Source: UBA4661 sp002405405
GTDB lineage: Bacteria; Bacteroidota; Ignavibacteria; Kapaibacteriales; UBA4661
Length of the DNA: 31,280 nt
Reading direction: 5' to 3'
Assembly: GCA_036847245.1 (NCBI GenBank)
Contig: DAIUAL010000012.1
Coordinates: forward strand, 1 to 31,280
Below the pieces are notes generated by a model. The model had not been told where the DNA came from, searched no databases, and saw only the letters and a list, made by a program, of their open reading frames with translations. How positions within the stretch are numbered: position 1 is the stretch's first letter; each line of letters begins with the position of its first letter. The position numbers were made by a program, and so were the translations under genes. Positions 16,726 through 23,374 of the stretch are shown here, in pieces.

Positions 16726-17000
16726 AAAAAATAACCGCATGACCTTGCCGTTGCCCCACTCAATGGGGAAGAGGTAATAAGAACTCTTGACGAATAATGC
16801 GGGTTGGCGCCCTCCAACATTTTGCTTCCACTGAATCTCATACATCATGCGATGCGACCTGCCTATAGCCGGATGAGATTTCACAGCACACAATATGTGC
16901 TCTGATGAGGCCTGTAATTTACTGGCGGAGCAATCCTCCCTGAAGGATGCAATTATAAGTTCTTATGTAACGTCAACAACGACAAGGTCATGCGGTTATC
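16726..17000 (-). ncRNA. ssrS: Large structured RNA between zapA and rny, probable 6S RNA
   Basis: On the minus strand, bases 16999-16977 pair with 16753-16731 in a 23-bp stem with one G-U pair, closing about 270 nt and followed by a run of six U (16731-16726). Inside are further helices: CCCCA/TGGGG (16754-16768), ATAAGAAC with GTTCTTAT (16966-16959 with 16784-16777), ATCCT/AGGAT, AGCACA/TGTGCT, AATCTCAT/ATGAGATT and GTTGG/CCAAC. No reading frame of coding character crosses the region. 6S RNA is a regulator that binds the sigma-70 holoenzyme by mimicking an open promoter, and its gene commonly sits beside zapA, which is the main reason for the name. At about 270 nt it is longer than the usual 180-200 nt, so a different RNA cannot be excluded. 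A possible -10 box, TATGCA, lies at 17009-17004. Confidence 0.6.
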
Positions 17001-17125
17001 TTGTGCATAGACCGATTACGCGATCAAAGAACGGTTATTTTTACAAGGTGCAGGCTACCGAAACCTTTTCGAGTACAGGCATGACGATCGCAGATATTCA
17101 CACACATAAAGCAAGGAGCATACCT

Positions 17126-17416
17126 TTATGCCGAAAGGACACGATCCATACGATCATTGAGGAATTCTGCCATTGCCGATAGTTCTTGGAGAAGTACGGC
17201 TTGCCCGGCAGAGTGTTCAGCAGAGACATCCATTTCTTTTTCGACAGCATTGAGTGTTGTCAGCAAAAGTGCCGACATGGTCGAAGGGGCATTGAGTTTC
17301 GTGCGAATTTCTTGGAGACGTTGATCAACAACCGAAGCAACCGTACGGAGCTTTGCCTCATCACTGCTGCGCAAATGATATTCTTTGCCACCGATTGTTA
17401 CTTGAATTGTTTTCAT
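17126..17416 (-). CDS. zapA: Cell division protein ZapA
   Basis: ZapA binds and cross-links FtsZ filaments at the division ring. The 96-residue protein has the family's N-terminal beta hairpin and head (MKTIQVTIGGKEYHLRSSDE, then AKLRTVASVVDQRLQEI). A long helix with hydrophobic heptads follows (MSALLLTTLNAVEKEMDVSA..., then AVLLQELSAMAEFLNDRMD) and forms the coiled-coil tetramer. The length and the V-D-x-R-L-x-E-I phrase are characteristic. It has no evident Shine-Dalgarno sequence. The structured RNA begins about 125 bases beyond its stop and rny follows, an order that recurs in related genomes. Confidence 0.9.
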   Translation of the reverse strand: MKTIQVTIGGKEYHLRSSDEAKLRTVASVVDQRLQEIRTKLNAPSTMSALLLTTLNAVEKEMDVSAEHSAGQAVLLQELSAMAEFLNDRMDRVLSA

Positions 17417-17610
17417 AGCGATTGTATGAAAAAGAATGTGTGCACCTATTTGTACGTCGTTGTTGAAGATTTTCTTTTTGCGCCTTTTCTATTGAAAAAA
17501 ACTTTCAGGAGAAAGACAAAGGAATCAGCGATGAAATTACGGATTTACACCGAATTGCCACACAGAAACATCGTTCTTTTGTCAGTAACTGCATCAGCTA
17601 CTCTCGGAGT

Positions 17611-17643
17611 GTGACTGACGGTTGCGATTTAACCGTCAGCCAC
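17611..17643. repeat. Stable inverted repeat (13-bp arms with one mismatch)
   Basis: GTGACTGACGGTT (17611-17623) and AACCGTCAGCCAC (17631-17643) pair through 12 of 13 positions around the 7-base loop GCGATTT. There is no T-run on either side, so it is not a standard terminator. An overlapping alternative pairs GTCAGT (17581-17586) with ACTGAC (17614-17619), as expected for a switchable or structured RNA. Confidence 0.55.
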
Positions 17644-17694
17644 AGTTAGTTCGTAAGATTTGAAACCTACAGGAATTGAAGTTAGTCGCACACC

Positions 17695-17714
17695 AAACCT
17701 TTTCAAGGTTTTTT
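17695..17714 (+). terminator. Terminator-like hairpin on the plus strand without an assigned gene
   Basis: AAACCTT (17695-17701), loop TTC, AAGGTTT (17705-17711) and a T-run to 17714 form a small intrinsic-terminator-like structure on the plus strand. No plus-strand protein gene precedes it; the nearest candidate transcript would be an unannotated small RNA starting somewhere after about 17450. The stem has only two G-C pairs, so it may be weak or fortuitous. Confidence 0.4.
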
Positions 17715-17747
17715 AGAATGCCAATGTCTCCCTATCTACCTTCTGTA

Positions 17748-18983
17748 TTACATCATAATCGATTCTCGTTGCTGTAATTGTTCTTCTACAAGATGCAATG
17801 CTTGCTCAACATCGGCTCGAAGTTGTGCTTTTTCTTCATCAATGTGTAATCGTGCTTGTTCAAGTTGCGCACGAAGAGCAAGAATTACTTCTTCTCTTGC
17901 AGAGACCTCAGTCTGGGTTTGTTCATAACGTTTTGCAGCTTCTTCAATGGTAGAACGCAATTCTGACTCCGTCTGTTCTGCTTGTGCTAACTGAGCTGAT
18001 ATCTGTGCAATATGCTCTTCCATCGTTTTCTGCAAATCAGTAGTTGCCATAGAACTCTTTGTTCGCTCGATATTGATTTCTTCCCGAAGTTGCACAATAG
18101 TCGCTCGCTGTTCTTGTACATCTTGTTTGGTCAAGGCAAGTTCAAGCTGCAAAAGTTCAACTTCTTCATTTTGCGTATTTCGCATAGTAGAAAGTTCTTC
18201 TTCGTAGTGCTGTTGCACAGCGCGCATTTCATCGTGAACCCGCTCTCGCTCTTTCATGATATGTTCTTTGGCTGAATCATATTCCGCCAACAATTGATTA
18301 TAACGACTTGAGGCTTTGTCAAGCTGTTCGCTAAATTCAACTTTTGCACTATGTTCTACTGCATGCAAACGGCTATCAAATTCTTGCTCCTGTTTCAGGA
18401 GTTGGTTTTGTAACTGAGCAATAGTTTCCTTATAACCTGCGACTTCATTTGAATGTCGAATCAATTCTTTGTTGCGTTGGACTAATTCTTTTTGGAGAAT
18501 TTCTTTGTCTTCGCGGGTTCTCCGCATTTCTTCATGAAGGGTGTCGAATGCTTGGGTACGCTCACGCAAAAAAGTTGCTTCTGTCGTTAGCTCACCTACG
18601 GTCTTTTGCATTTCGTTGGTATGATGCTCTAACTCTTTGATACGCTCTGTATGACGAGCTGCTTGTTCATCCATAGCACGAAGAGTACCTTCTTTGTGCG
18701 CAAGATCACGCGTCATGTCGGCAATGACTTCTTCTTTGCGGAGAATCTCTTCATCATATTCATCAACTTTGTGGCGTAGTTCGACAAGTTCTTCAGCGTT
18801 TATTTCCAGAGAGATTAAACGCTTTTGTTGCTCATAATTTTGTTCTTCAAGTAATGTTGCACGCTCACGCAAGCCAATATTTTCCGTGCGCAGATGCAAT
18901 ACCATATCGCCTGCTCTACGCATAGCAGTCCACAACTGCTCAAGTGCCTGAAGGAGTTCCGGGGATGCTGATTGCATGCTCAT
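17748..18983 (-). CDS. Long coiled-coil protein of unknown function
   Basis: A 411-residue protein made almost entirely of predicted coiled coil, rich in Glu, Gln, Arg and Leu in heptad register (for example DKEILQKELVQRNKELIRHS and EVILALRAQLEQARLHIDEE). It has no signal peptide, membrane helix, ATPase motif or globular domain that I can see, so it is probably a soluble cytoplasmic structural or scaffold protein. The first ~45 residues (ELLQALEQLWTAMRRAGDMV) form a helix less charged than the rest and could be the interaction end. It sits upstream of zapA on the same strand, but 331 bases separate them, so a shared role in division is only a possibility. SMC- or tropomyosin-like hits in searches would reflect composition rather than homology. 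Confidence 0.75.
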   Translation of the reverse strand: MSMQSASPELLQALEQLWTAMRRAGDMVLHLRTENIGLRERATLLEEQNYEQQKRLISLEINAEELVELRHKVDEYDEEILRKEEVIADMTRDLAHKEGTLRAMDEQAARHTERIKELEHHTNEMQKTVGELTTEATFLRERTQAFDTLHEEMRRTREDKEILQKELVQRNKELIRHSNEVAGYKETIAQLQNQLLKQEQEFDSRLHAVEHSAKVEFSEQLDKASSRYNQLLAEYDSAKEHIMKERERVHDEMRAVQQHYEEELSTMRNTQNEEVELLQLELALTKQDVQEQRATIVQLREEINIERTKSSMATTDLQKTMEEHIAQISAQLAQAEQTESELRSTIEEAAKRYEQTQTEVSAREEVILALRAQLEQARLHIDEEKAQLRADVEQALHLVEEQLQQRESIMM

Positions 18984-19171
18984 AATATCATACTCATTAA
19001 AATGATTGTTCGTTGCTGCCGCACATTAGAAATATGCAAACACCGCAAGATACAAAAACACTGAAGTTATCGTTGAGGTTGTAGGCTCTTCGGACGATAG
19101 TACCTCGTCATCATGGCAACCGCAACGCTATAGTATGAGAGCTATGCATCTTAACTAGGGAGGAGGTTCGG

Positions 19172-19966
19172 TCAGAGTTTAGGATAAAGTTCTGTTTTTA
19201 CCCAGGCATACTCCGGGGCAATAGCAAGTGCTTGGTCGAAGTATTGCTTTGCAAGCACTTTATTGCCGGCATCGAGAGCAACGACACCCAACCATGCAAT
19301 AGAATCCACCAATCCCCATGTCGGGTACAACGATGATGCACTGCTCCGTGCACCTGCTTGTGCGCTAAAAAGTTTGTTTGCCTTGTGAAGGATTTCGACA
19401 CCTTTTTTCTTACTGCCGCCAACAATGCTTGGCTTGTAATATGTCGCCACACCATGCAATAATTGTACACGAGGATTGTCCGGTGCAAGCGTAAGTGCTT
19501 TATCCATTAATGAGCCTGATTTTAAGCCAAACTGCATAGCAGAGAACAATCCCAAGCTTGCTTTTTGACCATAAGCAGCAGAAAGCAATGCGAAGCCGTC
19601 GGCAAACTCTTGATTAGCACGGACACATTGCTCTAAAGCATTAATAGCACGATTGAGATGCGCTTCTTTTTCTTGCTCCGGAGACAAATTTGATACACTT
19701 AACCGTGCATATCCAATATAGTAAAGCATCAATGCCTGTTGTTCGACAGTACCATTACCATACAGAGTAACCAGTTCTTTTTCTGCTTCGACAATCGTAT
19801 TGCGATCACCGCGCAGTGAACCGATAAAAAGTTTGTTTTTAACATCCAATATGCGTTGTTCAACTATCATCGACGACCGCTCACTATATGCCATGATATC
19901 TGTTGCGGGCAAGCACATTATGCCACCCACGATAATTACCGCTACTATCCACCGAGTAATACTCAT
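19172..19966 (-). CDS. Exported TPR-like helical repeat protein
   Basis: A 264-residue protein with an N-terminal signal peptide (MSITRWIVAVIIVGGIMCLP, likely cleavage after the Ala in DIMA). I chose the ATG at 19966 because GGGGGAG lies 6 bases upstream; the alternative start adds 5 residues. The mature part consists of helix pairs resembling tetratricopeptide repeats: QALMLYYIGYARLSVSNLSP, HLNRAINALEQCVRANQEFA, DGFALLSAAYGQKASLGLFS, MDKALTLAPDNPRVQLLHGV and VLAKQYFDQALAIAPEYAWV. The A-L-x-x-A-P-x-x-x-x-V phrase is the usual TPR end. The predicted location is the periplasm, with a protein-interaction role and unknown partner. Its promoter must lie in the 214-base spacer shared with the divergent H-NOX operon. 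Confidence 0.8.
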   Translation of the reverse strand: MSITRWIVAVIIVGGIMCLPATDIMAYSERSSMIVEQRILDVKNKLFIGSLRGDRNTIVEAEKELVTLYGNGTVEQQALMLYYIGYARLSVSNLSPEQEKEAHLNRAINALEQCVRANQEFADGFALLSAAYGQKASLGLFSAMQFGLKSGSLMDKALTLAPDNPRVQLLHGVATYYKPSIVGGSKKKGVEILHKANKLFSAQAGARSSASSLYPTWGLVDSIAWLGVVALDAGNKVLAKQYFDQALAIAPEYAWVKTELYPKL

Positions 19967-19972
19967 GTGATT

Positions 19973-19979
19973 CTCCCCC
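19973..19979 (-). promoter_or_regulatory. Strong ribosome binding site deciding the TPR-like gene start
   Basis: GGGGGAG on the minus strand with a 6-base gap to ATG 19966. It overlaps the codons that would encode the extra five residues of the longer frame, which argues that the shorter start is used. Confidence 0.7.
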
Positions 19980-20180
19980 ATGATATTAACTTCATGATTA
20001 CATTCAAGATTACCCCGACATCATCATTGACGGATGATGCTTTTCCATTACTTTAATCTTGCAAATTACAATACGACGGCACGACAATATGCTCACTTTC
20101 TCTTCTTTTTTTCAGTAATTTAATTGCCTTAATCATACATCCACGCATGTGCGTTATTCCATGCTTATTCAGAAGCTACT

Positions 20181-20723
20181 ATGAAAGGTATTATCTTCCG
20201 AACATTTCTTGACTTAATCGAAGAAAAATTTTCTCTTAGCATTGTTGATCAACTCCTCGAAAGTACCAAAGACCAACTTCCTTCGCAAGGTGTGTACACA
20301 ACAGTGGGCATCTACAGCCACGAAGAAATTGTTACATTGGTTGTTCAGTTGAGTCGTATAACAGGTATCGAAATACCTGTATTAATACGTACTTTCGGTG
20401 AATATCTATTTCATGTTTTATATCGGAAATACGCGCATTTATTTCGTGACATTCACCATGCCTTTCAGTTTCTTGAATCGTTAGAGGGATTCATCCATGT
20501 CGAAGTAAAAAAACTCTATCCCGAGGCTGAAATTCCTCGTTTTGCAACGAAGAGAATCGATGAAAAGACCCTATCGGTCTTATACATTTCTCAACGTCAT
20601 TTTGATGATTTAGCCGAAGGTATGATCCTTAGTTGTATTCAGCATTATGGCAATTCTATTACGTTGATAAACAAACAAAAGCACGATGCCGATAGTTGTG
20701 AATTTATCCTAAGGGAAGAGTGA
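20181..20723 (+). CDS. H-NOX (heme nitric oxide/oxygen binding) domain protein
   Basis: A 180-residue stand-alone H-NOX protein, a cytoplasmic heme sensor. It opens with the conserved MKGIIFRTFLDLIEEKF. Later come LPSQGVYTTVGIYSHEEI (33-50), the distal subdomain, and FIHVEVKKLYPEAEIPRF (104-121), where His106 is the proximal heme ligand and Pro114 is the residue that distorts the heme. The propionate-binding Y-x-S-x-R motif is YISQR, giving Tyr135, Ser137 and Arg139. In oxygen-binding H-NOX proteins a distal Tyr sits five residues after that Arg; here the residue is Leu144, so I predict an NO sensor that excludes oxygen. The following kinase gene overlaps by one base (TGATG), the usual arrangement for an H-NOX that controls a partner histidine kinase. 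Confidence 0.94.
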   Translation: MKGIIFRTFLDLIEEKFSLSIVDQLLESTKDQLPSQGVYTTVGIYSHEEIVTLVVQLSRITGIEIPVLIRTFGEYLFHVLYRKYAHLFRDIHHAFQFLESLEGFIHVEVKKLYPEAEIPRFATKRIDEKTLSVLYISQRHFDDLAEGMILSCIQHYGNSITLINKQKHDADSCEFILREE

Positions 20724-21985
20724 TGGAACATATTATTGAACATACTAACTCTGCCTCAGAAGAGATTTCGCAATTACGGCGCGCCTATGAGCGTGAAAAA
20801 CAAGCGCGTAGACAAGCGGAAGAACTCCTTGAAAGTAAAAGTCTGGAATTGTACGAAAAGAACAAAACTCTTGCCGAGCAAAATGCAGTTCTGCGTTCTG
20901 CCGAGCAATACCGTTTTCTTGTTGACGAGCTCAGTGATATTATTTTCCAAGTTGACAATAATGGTCATCTTATCTTCTTGAATAAAGTTTGGACAACGAT
21001 CACTCATGTCTCCGTCGCAATGGCATTGGGTCGATCGTTTGTTTCTCTTGTACATGCTGACTCGCGACCTTTACTTCAAGAGCAATTCGAGCGCGTGTGG
21101 CAAGGTGACTCTGAAAAGATTCATCTCACTATCGGTATAGAATTCTCCGATCTGAAATTATCATGGTTCGAACTGCAAGCACAGGTTGTTAAAGAAGAAA
21201 ACATCATCAAAGGAATTGCAGGACGACTCACCGATATTACCGACAAACAAACAGCACAGTTTCACTTGTACAAAGCACTAGAGCAAGAAAAGCAACTGAA
21301 CACGCTTCGCGAGCAGTTGATTTCGACGATTTCACATGAATTTCGTACACCACTCACGGCAATTAAATCCTCTGCAGAATTATTGCTGATGTACTCTGAC
21401 CGCTTGAATTAAGATACAAGAAAACGATACTGTACAACAATTGATCAAGGTGTTGACAGCATCTTGAATATTATCACGGATATCCTCTTTGTGGATTCTT
21501 TAGAACGAGGTACTGTTCGGTGTGTATCCTCTTTAATGCAACTTGATATTGCTTGTCATGACATTCTTTCGATGTATAAACCCAAGAAAAGTAACTATAT
21601 CCCCCAGATTCAACATACCAAACTTGGTAATCCACATCTTTTACCGATTGATTCAACAATTCTTGCGCATGCCATACACACATTGCTTGATAATGCCATA
21701 CAACATAGAAGTGAACCGATATTTATCGAAACTCTGTGCACAGACAATGAAGGTATCATTACCCTCTACGATTCAGGAGTAGGTCTGCCAAAGCATGTTG
21801 TTGATAATCTTTTTACTCCGTTTGTTCGTGGCCAGAATTCCTACACACAATCAGGCGGTGGCATGGGTTTGTACACCGTTCAGCGATTGATACACATTCA
21901 TGGTGGGACCATTACTCATACACCACGCGAAGGTTTTGGCACTTGTTTTACCATAACTTTACCTCGCTTCACTTCTCAACAATAA
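20723..21985 (+). pseudogene. H-NOX-associated PAS sensor histidine kinase, interrupted by one in-frame TAA
   Basis: The reading frame runs unbroken for 421 codons except for TAA at 21410-21412. The first part (20723-21412) encodes a coiled coil (about 12-62), a PAS domain (about 63-175, FLVDELSDIIFQVDNNGHLI) and the phosphoacceptor box ISTISHEFRTPLTAIKSSAE with His205. The same frame continues after the TAA as DTRKRYCTTIDQGVDSI and then the ATPase domain: N box (LLDNAIQHRS), G1 box (DSGVGLP), F box (LFTPFVRG) and G2 box (GGGMGLYTVQRL). Related kinases usually have an acidic residue near the stop, so one G-to-T change (GAA to TAA) could explain it. No membrane helix is seen, so it is a soluble kinase, expected to be inhibited or controlled by the H-NOX partner. 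It could be a recent null allele, read-through, restart (a TTG is at 21464) or a sequence error. Confidence 0.85.
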
Positions 21986-22009
21986 GATAGCACAGAAAAT
22001 TTGCTTAGG

Positions 22010-22035
22010 AGTATCTGCATTTGTATATAGATACT
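22010..22035. terminator. Weak hairpin in the convergent spacer between kinase and transporter genes
   Basis: AGTATCT (22010-22016) and AGATACT (22029-22035) form a perfect 7-bp stem in the 54-base gap between two converging genes. It is AT-rich with no strong T-run on either strand, so it is at best a weak bidirectional terminator. Confidence 0.3.
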
Positions 22036-22039
22036 ATAG

Positions 22040-23374
22040 TTACTCTTTGTTTTGCTGATGCGGAATAAAAAAGAGGAGAATGGTTCCCGGTATGGCGGCA
22101 AGAACGCAAGCCGTAAAAAGCCCTGAGTATCCATAATGTGCCTGCAAGAAACCACTGGTTGAACCGGACAGCATCATACCAAGTGCCATAAAACCCGTAG
22201 AAATTGCATAATGCGATGTTTTGAATTCACCTTTTGAGGTGTATAACAAATACACCATAAAAGCAGTGAATCCAAGTCCATACGCAAACTGTTCGGCAAT
22301 AATACACAGTTGCGCAATCGGGTACACAATCGCAGGCATACTCATAAAAGGCAAGTGTACACTCATCTCACCTCGTGGTTGTACTACCGCTAAATACACA
22401 AAAAGGATATTGGGAACATGCATGGTAATAGTTAACCATAAGAACACTTTTCGGAGAGTAAATCTTTGTACGATAATACCACTCACAATCCCTCCAATCA
22501 CCAACGCAAGCACGCCGAATGTGCCATACATTACACCAACTTCTGTTACCGTAAAGCCCATGCCCCCTTTGGCAATCGGATCAAGTAAAAAAGGTTGAAC
22601 CATTTTGACAAGCATGCCTTCACCAAATCGGTACAACAGAATAAAGGCAATGACAATACCGATTTTCGGTTGCAAAAAATATGTCCGAAATGCCTCTCGA
22701 TATGCTTCCACCCCTGTACCGGCTTGTGTAGCGGGACGGTCAAAAGCAGAGACGGGCAGTATAGAACGATGATAAACCCATAATATGCCAAATACTATTG
22801 CCGCAATAGAAAATGCAATCGACCATCCGATATGCATAGATCCCATACGTACACCGATAACACCAGCCACAGTAACCAAAATACCGCCCGCCAAAATCGT
22901 AGCAATACGGTAGAAGGTACTCCGTATGCCCGTAAAGAGTGCCTGCCTGTCGGGCGAAAGGGTATACATGTAGTAACCATCCATCGTAATATCATGGCTG
23001 GCAGAAAGAAATGCAGATAGACCAAAAACTATCAAAGTAATCGGTATTACCGCCGGTGTGAGCAAACCTCCTGCAACAACCACAAATGCTAATGCCAATA
23101 ATCCCTGAAAGAGTAAAAGCCATGCTCGTTTTGTCCCGGATTTATCAAGCAATGGACTCCACAGAAATTTTAACGACCATGGCAAGGTTAAAAAACTTGT
23201 AATACCGATAAATTCATTGCTCATGCCGAGCGATTTATACATCGCAGTCGAAAGAGAATTGACAAGCACATAGGGCACCCCCTGCGCAAAATAGAGCGAT
23301 GGTACATACCGCCATGGCGATGTAGTCGGATATTGAGGTACTTGTTCCTCAGCGGTTGTTGCTTGATTACTCAT
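22040..23374 (-). CDS. MFS transporter, AmpG-like
   Basis: A 444-residue transporter with about 12 hydrophobic helices and a short polar N-terminus (20 residues). The opening FAQGVPYVLVNSLSTAMYKS, the loop WSLKFLWSPLLDKSGTKRAW after helix 2, and SASHDITMDGYYMYTLSPDR match the AmpG / peptide-acetyl-CoA transporter branch of the major facilitator superfamily. In AmpG the equivalent sequence is a D-I-A-x-D-A-Y phrase. AmpG imports anhydro-muropeptides for cell-wall recycling; FCB genomes often carry several AmpG-like paralogues, so the substrate here is uncertain. The ATG overlaps the stop of the rnr frame by 4 bases, so it belongs to the pgk-rnr operon and would depend on translation through the damaged rnr. 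Confidence 0.85.
   Translation of the reverse strand: MSNQATTAEEQVPQYPTTSPWRYVPSLYFAQGVPYVLVNSLSTAMYKSLGMSNEFIGITSFLTLPWSLKFLWSPLLDKSGTKRAWLLLFQGLLALAFVVVAGGLLTPAVIPITLIVFGLSAFLSASHDITMDGYYMYTLSPDRQALFTGIRSTFYRIATILAGGILVTVAGVIGVRMGSMHIGWSIAFSIAAIVFGILWVYHRSILPVSAFDRPATQAGTGVEAYREAFRTYFLQPKIGIVIAFILLYRFGEGMLVKMVQPFLLDPIAKGGMGFTVTEVGVMYGTFGVLALVIGGIVSGIIVQRFTLRKVFLWLTITMHVPNILFVYLAVVQPRGEMSVHLPFMSMPAIVYPIAQLCIIAEQFAYGLGFTAFMVYLLYTSKGEFKTSHYAISTGFMALGMMLSGSTSGFLQAHYGYSGLFTACVLAAIPGTILLFFIPHQQNKE

Larger units (their letters stand above)
17417..17747. other. 331-base spacer upstream of zapA with several hairpins
   Basis: This gap between the coiled-coil gene and zapA (both minus strand) should hold the zapA promoter near its right side in transcription order, but no box is clear. 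On the plus strand it contains a series of nested inverted repeats between 17581 and 17714, listed separately, the last being terminator-like. A 28-codon ORF with ATG at 17531 (plus) ending at 17614 has a purine-rich stretch before it but no other sign of being real. Confidence 0.4.

Noticed and set aside
16726..17000. Reading the zapA-rny RNA as tmRNA or RNase P RNA
   Set aside because: There is no tag-peptide frame ending in Ala-Ala-stop and no T-loop/CCA end for tmRNA, and none of the conserved P4 or GAGGAAAGUCC-type sequences of RNase P RNA.
17655..17680. tRNA T-arm-like fold on the minus strand around TTCAAATC
   Set aside because: The loop is 8 bases rather than 7 and no acceptor, D- or anticodon arm can be built around it.
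17657..17681. CRISPR-repeat-like string (GATTTGAAACC, then GGAATTGAAG)
   Set aside because: It resembles the ATTGAA(A) end of some type I/III repeats, but there is only one copy, with no spacing pattern and no cas genes.
19021..19171. Possible SRP (4.5S) RNA or other small RNA in the spacer between the coiled-coil and TPR-like genes
   Set aside because: A GAGGT/ACCTC pairing exists, but the conserved SRP tip (GGAAGCAGCC-like) is absent and the rest does not fold convincingly.
20723..21985. Genome-wide stop-codon reassignment as the cause of the kinase and rnr stops
   Set aside because: TAG ends pheT, PAP2, MDMPI-like and pgk, and TAA and TGA end other intact genes here, each at the expected protein length.
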